Shown here piece after piece: positions 1 to 13,329 of a stretch of 64,000 nt of DNA. The translations under genes were made by a program, and so were the position numbers. The DNA is taken from positions 41,245,452-41,309,451 of the forward strand of contig CM072811.1 of assembly GCA_037013495.1 (NCBI GenBank). The letters run 5' to 3'. Source of the DNA: Hippophae tibetana (Eukaryota; Streptophyta; Magnoliopsida; Rosales; Elaeagnaceae). Under the pieces are notes generated by a model. That model was not told the origin of the DNA. It saw nothing but the letters and a program-made list of their open reading frames with translations, and ran no database searches. The first letter of the stretch is position 1. Every line of letters begins with the position of its first letter.

Positions 1-1926
1 ATCTATAGGTAGGAAAATTACTCCATTTCTTGTCATGCATTGTATTTAAAAATAACATGCATATTCATATATTCATGTTTAACTAAAATTTATGATATAT
101 ATTATCTGATATTAATATTTATACTAATACACGTGACTTTATGACATGAAATGTGACTTTTAAATAAAATACATAGCATTTGTGATTTTATACATGCATC
201 ATGAAATTATTTTTGTGAAAAGCACTACATGTGTTGTAGTCTTCTAGAGTTTGGTACCCAAGGGATACTATTTGTAATAATCAGGATTTACACGAACCAT
301 ATGTACGCATCTACACATATATCTTAAATTTTTGTCCATACATTAGGTTTAGGAGTATAACCACACATTAGGTCATGGAGGTTGATTGTCCATGTCTCTC
401 AAAGTTTGTCATTATATCTTGGAGTTGACCAATACATATGTCATATATATCTCGAAGTACGACTATACATAGGTCTCAGAGTTTGATTACAAATTAGGTC
501 ATGGAGCTGAATTATCCATGTTCCTTAGAGTTGATAGCCCATATATCTCAAAGTTGACCAATACATATGAATATTGTATAACATACATGTGGATTTATGA
601 TTTGGCATAGCATATTTTATTATTGCATAATCATGCTTTGGATTACCTGAAATACACATTCCCTTGGTTCAAAAAGTGAGAAAGTACATGTATATCTAGG
701 TTTTAAAGAAAATCTTCCCACTATTTATGATTATTATTTTTATGGACATGCATGATATATTTATATTGTATTGCATACATAATTATATTTATTGTGATAT
801 GTTTCACCAAGTAGACTTCTATGGGACAAATCGTAGTTCACTCTTTTTTTCCTATAAATTTTCTAGATTAGACTTTAATAAGGCGACATGTGTATCGATG
901 TTGATTAAGAAAAAGTTTAAGATGTATTACTTTATCTTGTTATATTTCATTTGTACACTGTAATGTTATTAGAGATATTATTGAGACTATTATAAACAAT
1001 TTTTTTTATGATTGAACATATTTTTAATTTATTTTCACTTTTATGATCATATTGAATTAGGATATTTATCTAAAATGCCCTTATAGTTTAACATATCTTT
1101 ACTTATGTCTTTTGGGTTTGTAGAAAATGTTATAATACTCCTAAACTTTATGATTGATACTATTGATGTCCCTAAATCTAATGGTATTAAATTTTTCATC
1201 CATATTATGTTAATATTCTTATGGCTCTAATACTAAATTGGGAGCTAGCTATTTAATGTTAGTTGTTAGTTCTTATTTATATTTTCATCTCCTTGTTTAT
1301 CAATATTATAAATTGATATAAACAAATATTTAAACAGTCAAGATTTTTAATTGACTTAAAAGTTATAATTATTATACCTGAATTTGGTCCACCACGATCT
1401 TCTCTTCTATTAGTTTTCTATTGTTACATCAATTATGCCTTAACTATGCTCAAACCTTAATACCTTCATGATAATAGTAAGCCTTCTGCATCCGTATATA
1501 GATGGTGTCAAACTTAGACTTACTAGAAAAGAGTGATTATACTCTATTTCATTTATAATATAATATTTATTACAATTATAATGCCAACTAAGAACCTTAA
1601 AGAGATTCTTAGTCACTCATAATTACTAAATACATAATTACTGATTGGAATTTCTAGTTAGAAAAGGTTGCTATGTTAGAGACTATGTGTTTTCTAAGCT
1701 GTATACTTTGTTTTTATGTGTCATCTCAAATGAAAATAAGAGTTTCTTTTATAACACAAGAAATCCTTATTTACATTATGTGACTTTGCTGCTTTTTTGG
1801 CTTATCAATTTCAGTCATTATTTTTTTCTTGGCACTTGCTTCAGACTAAATATGTGGATAATACATCTTTATTTTTCTTTGTCGTCTTCTATTGATTGTT
1901 CTTCCTCTTTATTCTTCTTTGTCATT
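1..1926. other. Gene-free AT-rich flank
   Basis: No coding region, RNA gene or complete transposon is recognisable here. Short open frames occur but have AT-driven composition and no family resemblance. The only structure seen is a degenerate tandem duplication at about 361-570, listed separately. This stretch lies downstream of the last gene of the minus-strand caulimovirid relic, so part of it could be the decayed viral intergenic/promoter region, but I could not recognise such signals. Confidence 0.5.
361..570 (+). repeat. Degenerate tandem repeat, period about 127 bp
   Basis: Two partial copies of a unit are visible. The phrase ggtcatggag recurs at 371 and 497 (126 bp apart), and ttgaccaatacatatg recurs at about 425 and 554 (129 bp apart). 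Between them are further variants of ctcaaagtt/cttggagtt. It is a diverged minisatellite-like duplication and may derive from an old LTR. No function is indicated. Confidence 0.6.
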
Positions 1927-3390
1927 TTATATCAATAGTTCTTTGGATGACGTTGATGATAACACTTCTTCGTTTTCTCGATCTTTAATGCAGCAAATGT
2001 ATCTATGATCTTTGGTGGGTTTTCTCGCATAGAAATAGAATATCTTCCTTGTTTCTTGACCAATTTTTAGGTTATTGTTGTTAAAATTTATCTCATATTT
2101 GATTATTTTTGCATAATTGTCTTTGGAAAGAGTCATGCTACTATGAGAAGTGATGATGACTTTACTGGATGAGTAATTTACTTTGATCTCAGTAGAATTA
2201 TCAATTTTCTTGAGTTCATAGTAAATTTGACTTAATATTTTACCTCTTAATAGATAAGTTTTATGTGTTGAATATTTTTCTAGAAGCGCCATTGGTTTGT
2301 GAATTTTTCCGTTTGTGTTGGAAATTTCTACCTGGATGAAGTGGTAGGAACTAATACATCATTCTTTATTCCAGTCTATTAGTGAAATGAAAAACTTGAG
2401 ATAAATAGGCTTGTTAGCTTCTCTTATTTTCTTCCTAAAGTTCTTGATTTCTTTTTTAAAATTCTTGGGAAATAATTTAATTTAGTTAAATTATTTTTTG
2501 AATATATGTTTTCTATTAATCGTACATAGAAAGCTTTGTAAAACAATATTGGATCATCTCCTTCCAAAATATTAAATTTACTTTCTGTAGGAAATTCCTT
2601 TTCCGTAGTATAAACCTTCATATCTTCTATGTGTTCCTAGTTTTGGCCAAGTTATAAAGGCCCAACCATTGTGGTTTGTTGAGATTTTTATAGTGGTTAT
2701 TTTTATCTTCAATCACTAATGAATTTATGTGGGATGTTTCCTTGAATAACACTGAATGCATTAATATCTTTGTTGTCTTTGGGAGAGATGTTTCTTTAAA
2801 TAGTACTGAAGGCCTTACTATTTTCCCTAAAGCTTTCAACCTACTTGGTACTACTAGTTTTTTTTGTAGTGTTGTAGAGTAATTCCTTACTATCTCCTCT
2901 AGAGATATTAATTTTGATACTTTGTAATTAGCATAATTGCCTTCAACCTCTATTTTGTTGGTGAAGGTTATATGGGTTACTCCACTAAATCCAATAATAG
3001 ATTTCCTAACTTCTGTCCAGTTCTTATAGATTCTTGATTTTAGGTCATTATAGACCACATAAGTCTTTTTTGTTCTTCTTTTTCTACTTTATCAATCCAA
3101 TTGAACTCGTTTATTTCAGAGATGTTACTCTCTTTTGAACTCTTAAGTTTTTCCTTTTCATCTTGAATTATTTCTTTAGAAGTTTTACCTTCTTTAGATT
3201 GAATTTTTGATGAAGATTCTTTTTTAGAGTTTTTGAACTCTAATAGTTTTTTTGAACAATCAAGTTCTTTGTCTTTATTTCCTGTTTCCATAAGAGACTT
3301 ATCGAGATATAAAAGCTCAAGTTGTTCCTGTAGGATTTTTATTTCCATTTTCTTGATCTTGATATCAAGATATTCCATTCCTATAAGCAT
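1927..3390 (-). pseudogene. Caulimovirid viroplasmin / translational transactivator relic
   Basis: Four consecutive open fragments (3390-3040, 3058-2627, 2621-2424, 2292-1927) in different frames follow the polymerase relic directly, where gene VI sits in caulimoviruses. The first is Lys/Glu-rich with coiled-coil character. The second begins with a block (VYNDLKSRIYKNW, then GFSGV) resembling the small RNase H1-like viroplasmin domain that binds nucleic acid in TAV proteins. The frameshift between fragments one and two is near 3050. TAV makes inclusion bodies and drives reinitiation of translation; this copy is clearly non-functional. The assignment rests on position plus the viroplasmin-like block; the C-terminal fragments have no recognised domain. 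Confidence 0.7.
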
Positions 3391-3399
3391 AAAAATAGT

Positions 3400-5402
3400 T
3401 AGAGGTGCTAATTTTCTGGAAAGAGCATCTGCTAAATTATTCTTATTTCTTGAGAGATATTCTACATCAAAATTATACTAGTTGAATCATTGTTTCCATC
3501 TAACTAATCTTCCTTATTTATAATCACCTTTAATATTAGTTCTTAAGAAATATCCAATATTCTTGTTATCGGTTCTAATAATGAATTTGAAACTTATGAC
3601 ATATGTTGTAAATTTTTTAATAGTTTTTTTAACAATTAAATATTCATTTTTATTACTGTGATAATTTAATTCTTGACCATGGAAAGATCATGATGTATAT
3701 CTACAAAGATATTCATCTTTGTCATCTATGTTTGCTTTAAAAACTACTCTTTAATATTATTGTGAAGTATCTGTTTCAATTATTATTTTATCATCTGGCT
3801 TTATATGACATAAAGTTGATACATTTTTACCTATGTTTTTACTTTATCCATATACAGAGTAACTTGTCCTATCCATTTCAAGATATAGTCTTTTTCAATT
3901 TTATTTGTAAAGGTTTTCATATTTCTGTAAGTTTCTTGATATATGCTTTAGCATATGTCAAACATCCTAAAAAAATTTATAATTGGTTTTTATCCTTTAA
4001 TTTACTAGGAAAATCTTAACTTTTATTTAGTATATAAGATTGTAAATTATGTTTTTCATCTTCAATTTCCAACCTTAAATACGTAATTTTTTGTTGAGCC
4101 ATTACTACTTTCCATCTATAGATTACAATGCCTTCTTCCATGCATTCTTGTAAAATATTAATAATATCCAAATAATTAATCAATTCATTACTGAAAACCA
4201 AAATATTATTTATATAGAAACAACAAATATTTTGTAATTTTTTAAAAAATGTTATCCATATATCTGTGAAAGACACATGAGTTTGTTTTAATCCAAGTAG
4301 TACAACAATCCATTAGAATTGTCATTGAGTGAAACTAAATGCCATTAATTTTTTAGATTCTTCGTCTAGTCTTATTTGCCAAAATTCACTTTTTCAAGCA
4401 AAACTTGAGAAGTATTTATTTATTTTTATTAATGATAATAGTTTTTTCTTTGGAATAATGTATCCATTATCAATGGTTTCTTTATTCAATGCTTTGAAGT
4501 TTATTATCATTCTATTTTTTCCTCTTCTTTTTTCAGCTTTTTTTTTTCTAATAAGAATGCTGGACTAGAGTGAGGTGAATAATTTGGTATTATGACTTTT
4601 AGTTCCAAAAGTTCTTAAATTTCTTTTTCAAATTCAATCATATCTTTTTTTTAGTATAAAACATTGGTTTTACTCTAATAACCTTGTTAGAGTTTCTTAA
4701 TTTTATATTGGCAATCATTTTAGATTTATTAATCTTTGGATCTAAAGGATTTTCTAAGCTTACTGTTTTTAATAATTTTCTAATACCTGCTAAGGTTTTA
4801 TCTTCATGTATTTCATCAAGAAAATAGTTTTATTTCTCTTCTACATCTAATGAAATATTCTCTAAATAAGATTTTTGTTGCTTTATGTATATTTTACCAT
4901 GTTTTTACTTTTTATGTTGTTGCATAAAAGTTAGGTTTGATATAGTTAAAGCTTTTCTTATTTTTGATACATGAATGGTTTCACAATATAATGTTGTTAG
5001 ACTTATTTTGTCTAAATGTTGTATAAAAAGGTTAATATAAGTTTAGAAAATTATTTTCTATTAATAAATTAACTTATGTTTCTTGTTGGTAAATGATAGG
5101 AATATGAAAATTTTCTCTTCCCACCATTATATCTACATTCTTTAAAATCTTATTAAGGTTTATTGTAGTATTATTATCAATTCTTACAATTAAATCTTTT
5201 GATACTTGTTTCGGTATTTTTCTGGGAATACATATTTACTTGCTACAAACATACTAGCTCCTGTATCTATATATGCATTTTAATGATAGCTAGCATAGAC
5301 ATTAAATTGCAATCCTACCTTAATATATGTACTATTTGGATTTGTAATACTATACAAATCATTCATCTTCTGATGAAGAGTACCCATGTTCTAAGTGTTC
5401 AT
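3400..5402 (-). pseudogene. Caulimovirid polymerase (protease-RT-RNase H) relic
   Basis: The aspartic-protease signature YIDTGASM is intact near 5275-5221, and the frame then breaks repeatedly. The reverse-transcriptase segment is visible at 4276-4016, where the active-site box reads YINN instead of YIDD, so both catalytic aspartates are lost. The RNase H end lies near 3600-3420 and ends in NNLADALSR. The parallel copy at 62035-63987 matches block by block. Stops are frequent, for example two within the stretch around 3478-3500. The start is placed at the ATG at 5402, which overlaps the coat-protein end as in the other copy. In the intact virus this protein would process polyproteins and reverse-transcribe the pregenomic RNA. 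Confidence 0.85.
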
Positions 5403-6840
5403 ATTTTGAGTTGGTTATTTCCTCATCAGTTTTCTCTAATAGATAAATATTGTAAATATCAACTATATTTGATTCATCAATTGGTTCTAATTCCATCTTA
5501 AAAGTTTCTTCTAAGATTTTTGCCTTAGGCAAAATTTTCTTTTTAAATTATTTCTTATGTTGAAGCTTATTAGGGTATTCATTGGCATAATATCATTCTT
5601 CATTGTAAATCCAACATTTACATTTCCTTTTTCTCGAAGGGCAATAATTATTATTTTAGTGAGGTTTATACCTTCTTTTTCTCTAAGTTTATTTATTAAT
5701 TCTTCTCTTGTATTTTTGAAAATCTTGTTTCTTGAATTTATATCTTTTAAATTTCTTGTATTTTTTTTATTTTTTATATTTCTGTTCGTATGGTTTTGTA
5801 TTACATGCATATTTTTATGGTATTTTAAAATCTCTTATATTACAACAAATTTTATCATTTCTTTTTATTTGTTTATATTCTTTTCTTTCTTGGCATTTAA
5901 TGATTATTCAGTTTTTAAGACTTTTTATTCTTCCTTCTAAGGTATATGGTATGGTTTCTCTATTTCTCTAATTCCAACCTTATGTTAAAGTCTTATGTAA
6001 CATTCAAGGTAATTTTTGGAAAAAAAATTCCTTATAAGTTATTTGCATATATGGTGGTAATTTATGGTAATATATTTCATATTCACAAATAAAAGAATCT
6101 ATATAACACATATTACAAATTTTCATATTTGTTAATGCTATTTGGCTTCATTTATTTCATTTTCACTAGATTCAGTGATAGTTATTCCTTTATCTTTTCT
6201 AATAAATTTCTTGTATATTTAATTTACTATTATATCTAAATATTCTCTTCTTGTGAGAGAATTCTCTTGCATTAATAAATGTTGTTGGTCTATTAAATTT
6301 GAAAACCAAACTTTAACATTTTCTATCATTTTATGAGCTACTAATACCTTATAGATCGAAAAGTTTGTTTGTGTAGTAATTTAAGGGGTTTGTATGAGTA
6401 CACTCATATCACTAGCCCATTTATCTAAGTCTTTTTCCCTATCTCTTGTACATTCTAGATCTAAGAGATCATATCTATAATTTTCATGGAGATTGAGTTC
6501 TTGAGGGATATTACCTCTAGTTTTCCAATGTAACATTTTCTTCTATTTTGGATAGTTGTCCTTTTCTATTAGAAGTATCAGGCTCTCTTTACCTTTGTCT
6601 ACTTCTTTCTTTCTTATGTGGGTCATAAGTTTATTCTTGATAAGGAATCGGTAATGAAATTGGTTTTATATGACCTTTTAGGGTCACGATTTCTGGTTCA
6701 GAATCAGTCTAACTAATTATTGTCATATTGTTTTTCTCTTTGTTTGTACAAAGTCTTTTATCATAATGTTTTTCTAATTCTTCGTTAGTTAGTGTTAACA
6801 AACTAATTAATTTTTCTATATCTCTATTTTCAAGATTCAT
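5363..6840 (-). pseudogene. Caulimovirid coat protein relic
   Basis: The putative start codon is at 6840-6838 (MNLENRDIEKLI). The body is recognisable through stretches such as LLDLECTRDREKDLDKWASD near 6470-6410 and a Tyr-rich tract near 6100-6050. The C-terminal part (5810-5511) matches the zinc-knuckle region of the right-hand copy, but largely in a shifted frame. The acidic tail ends at a stop at 5365-5363, overlapping the polymerase start by about 40 bp, as in the other copy. Numerous stops and frameshifts make it non-functional. The identity follows from its place before the polymerase, the basic/zinc-knuckle region and the acidic tail. Confidence 0.7.
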
Positions 6841-7289
6841 GAATTATTCTTCTAATTTTTTCTATATTCTATTAAATGGAAATTACATATTTTTCATTAG
6901 ATTTTTCTTCATTTTTTCTTTTCTCATTTCTAAGTATCAGGGAATCTAATATTTTAGGTGGTTCTACTTTTAATCCTTATAAGGGATCGTATTTAAGACT
7001 TATAATATCATTATTTTTATGTATGTTATATAACTCTTTTCTTAGTTATGTAATTTTTATATGTAAATCTTGTTGTAATTTATTATAACCATATTCATTT
7101 ATTTATTTTTTAATAATTCTTTTTATGTTTTGATTATGCCTTGTAGATAATTCATGTTTGATTTTTGGATCAATTCCACTTCCTTTGTTAGAAGTCTCAA
7201 AGTCTTCATTAATGTTGTTTTATTTTTTCCTACGCCTACTAGGCTCACACCTATTTTTAACTGTATATTTTTTAATTTGTCTTTAAATA
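6841..7289 (-). pseudogene. Caulimovirid small ORF region (ORF II/III position), unassigned
   Basis: Between the movement-protein and coat-protein relics lies about 450 bp with broken, highly charged coding potential on the minus strand, for example LYNIHKNNDIISLKYDP near 7045-6990 and a Lys/Glu-rich stretch ending just before the coat-protein start. In genus Caulimovirus this interval holds the aphid-transmission and virion-associated proteins. I cannot tell which of these, if either, is represented. Stops occur in all frames. Confidence 0.45.
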
Positions 7290-8200
7290 TAATTTTCTTC
7301 CTAATATGACATCATGAGTTGATGCTTTCATTACTTGAACTTCATCTTTTAATTTTTTTAACTTTTTCTTTGTTAGAAGTTTCTACTTCATAATCTATAA
7401 AAATAAATCTCAGTATATTATTGTTTTTAACCACATTACTTTTTCTTGGTATAAAAAAAATTCCTTGATATTTAAGTGTCATTCCTCCGATATTTTAAAG
7501 TTCGTTAGTATTTTTTGTTTTATTATTTGCCCAAGTTCTTGAAAAGTTTTATATATTTCTATAAATTTATTTTTTCCATATATCGAACTATTATGATTTG
7601 TTTGTTAATATATGCCCTATTATGTAGTGTATTGAAAATAAATGATTTTATAAAATCTTTTTTTAATTCATAAGCTAAACTTAATACTCGGTTTAAGTTT
7701 TATCATGAATATTAATAGAAAACCTAGAATATAATGTAAATTTTAGTTTCTAGTATCTCAAATTATCATTAATCATTTTTAGTAAAATATATTTTTTTAT
7801 TTTTTATTTTATTATCTAACAATGCTATTTTAATAGGTATATTTATTACTTCTCCGACACGAGCTTGTATTAGTATTTGGATAAATGAATGTATTTAATT
7901 TTTTCTTTATACTTTTTAGAAAATTTTAAATAGTTTATTTATTATAGTTTCTTTGTTAATTAATTGTATATTATATATATTTTTTACATCTATGATATTA
8001 ATGTTCATTTATTTACTACTTATTTCATAATAGATTATACATTTTCTTGAAAATAACCTCCTTAAAGTTAAAAATGATGAATCTTTAAATTCACATATTT
8101 CTTTAAGGTTTAATTTTATCTTTTATATTTCTTCAAATTGTTTTTACTAATTATCATTTATTGTTAAAAATATCTCAATATATCTTATATTTTTAATTCT
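7290..8200 (-). pseudogene. Caulimovirid movement protein relic (30K family, tentative)
   Basis: Minus-strand coding remnants include ARVGEVINIPIKIALLDNK near 7865-7805, LSLAYELKKDFIKSF near 7690-7645, and a stretch after 7530 ending near 7300 with STHDVILGRKLYLKTN. Order and spacing place it where the cell-to-cell movement protein lies, first in the genome. Frameshifts and stops interrupt it every 100 bp or so. I call it 30K-type from position and general character rather than from a diagnostic motif, so the family label is tentative. Confidence 0.5.
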
Positions 8201-9070
8201 ACTATTATTTTTTGATTCTCTATTATTTTTTTCTATTTTTTATTTATAAAATGTTACCGTATATCTTTCTTAGATTTGGGTTGAAACTTTAAAAATATTT
8301 TTGAAGATATCTCACAACTTAGGACATCTTTAATATTTTTCATATTGAATTAAGTACTTTATAAATTCATAATTTTAAAATATGTTAATACTTTAAAATA
8401 TATGATATCCTAAATTTATTAAATGTTTTAAAAATCATATGAAGAGATTTATTTTATAAATATATTTTAATTTATTTATTATTTTTAAAAATACTTTAAA
8501 ATATATGATATCTTAAATTTATTAAATGTATTAAATGAAGGGTTAGTTTTAAACTAAATGTTAAAATAATTATAAAAACACAACTATATTGTAACCTATA
8601 ATACAAACGTACGTGATAAAATATTTTCCTTTGTAATTTGTTTCGAAATTAAAATTTTGGACTTTATGTTGGTGCAAACACCGACGCATGAAAACATCTG
8701 ATTCCATGATAGCAGATCCACGTACGAGGGGGCACTTTTTATGCTTTTTACTGAAGACTTAGGGGTATTATTTGAGATAAAATATTCTATTAATAAATAA
8801 TATAATATATTAATTTTATTTATATTTTGATAATTTAAAATAGTAATAAAATAATATATTTAATTTAATTTTAATGAATAAAATTATAAAAAAAATATAT
8901 TTATTACGAATGTATTAAAATAATATAAGATAAAATAAAATTTAACGAAGATAAAATAATTTTAATTTCTAAGATATTAAATGATATATGCATGATGTAA
9001 AATTTACAATCCATTTTACATCTCACTTTTGGTGATATTTTCACGGTCTTTCTTGGCTAGTTAGCCCTAC
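8201..9070. other. Upstream region of THIC
   Basis: No gene. The stretch from about 8280 to 8950 is very AT-rich, with a less AT-rich island at 8640-8760. The THIC core promoter lies at its right end. The relic virus stops only about 0.9 kb from the predicted transcription start. Confidence 0.5.
9034..9041 (-). promoter_or_regulatory. Evening-element-like motif upstream of THIC
   Basis: The minus strand reads AAAATATC followed by A, eight of nine bases of the plant evening element (AAAATATCT), about 35 bp upstream of the TATA box. Arabidopsis THIC is known to be clock-regulated through such elements. The match here is imperfect, and this motif is frequent by chance in AT-rich DNA. Confidence 0.25.
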
Positions 9071-9076
9071 ATTTTT

Positions 9077-9085
9077 TATATAAAA
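9077..9085 (+). promoter_or_regulatory. TATA box of THIC
   Basis: TATATAAAA lies about 35-45 bp before the start of a pyrimidine- and A-rich leader (from about 9115) that leads into the 5' UTR exon. Position and match to the plant TATA consensus support it. The transcription start itself is inferred. Confidence 0.6.
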
Positions 9086-9242
9086 ATCCTCAAGTAATCA
9101 TTTCTCCACATTCATCCTAAACATTTTTGAGAAATAAGAAGATAAGGCGCATTTGCTTCAGGTTCATTTTCTGTTTCCAAATCCCTAATTCTTATTACTG
9201 TCAGATTGTCTCATTTCTCGATTCTCTTTGTTGCCTGGAAAG

Positions 9243-12682
<3,440 letters not shown>

Positions 12683-12866
12683 AAGTGAAGGTCAGTTCTT
12701 TATTTATTTATTATTTTATGAAGTGTGGAAGCGGTTTGCGGAAAAAGAAGTACCTAAATTTGTACTCACCCTTCTTTAAACAAATATAAAAGACTAATAA
12801 ATTAACTGGTTATATTTTTCAATCAAAGAGCAGTTTTGATTGCTAGATCTGAGAGCCAAAATAATT

Positions 12867-13126
12867 TGTAGGAAATCAACCTAGTAGAATGGTTAGTTTC
12901 CTGATTTTCAGGGTGAAACCAGCTCCTGATTTCAAGAGGTTAGTTTCTTGATTTTTAGGATGGAACTATCCCCTGATTTTAGGATGTTAGTTTCCTGATT
13001 TTTAGGATGATTTATAGCGGTATACTAATGATTTCCAACAATATATTAGGCATAAAAATTATATATATAAAGGGATTTGATATTAAGAAATAAATGAAAT
13101 AATTTTCTGTAATAAAAACAGCTTCA
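12867..13126 (+). repeat. Left LTR of Copia element 1
   Basis: 260 bp, TG...CA. It contains a 47-bp unit (starting GGTTAGTTTC) repeated in tandem at 12891, 12938 and 12985, whereas the right LTR has it once. This accounts for most of the length difference between the two LTRs. Confidence 0.92.
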
Positions 13127-13329
13127 TGGTATCAGAGCTTTAGGCTCATAAACTGTTGCTCTTAGCCTCTTGTTCAACTAGTTCTGTAAGTTCACTTAGT
13201 ATGATGTCAAATACTCAGGTAGGGAATGACACCTTTTTAGTTTCCAACTCAAGTTTTGACTTCTAGGCATGAGAGCTATAGAAAAACTGAAAGTTCTGTA
13301 AGTTTATCAATAAAAATCTCAATTTATTT

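Larger units (their letters stand above)
1927..8200 (-). mobile_element. Decayed endogenous caulimovirid, nearly full length
   Basis: Read on the minus strand, this block carries relics of a plant pararetrovirus in the order movement protein, unassigned coiled-coil ORF(s), coat protein, polymerase, viroplasmin/TAV, the layout of genus Caulimovirus. It aligns by eye, through coat-protein tail and polymerase, with the better preserved copy at 61659-63987, so both belong to one endogenous family. Every ORF is broken by stops and frameshifts, so it cannot encode a virus. No target-site duplication or LTR is expected for such integrants, and none was seen. The outer limits are approximate, set by where coding similarity fades. 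Confidence 0.85.

Noticed and set aside
1645..1938. 97-codon open frame on the plus strand
   Set aside because: Phe/Leu-rich translation of AT-rich DNA with no family resemblance; its end overlaps the end of the minus-strand viroplasmin relic.
5557..5971. Two overlapping plus-strand frames with hydrophobic, membrane-like translations
   Set aside because: They are antisense to the Lys-rich coat-protein relic; hydrophobicity comes from TTT/TTC codons opposite AAA/GAA.
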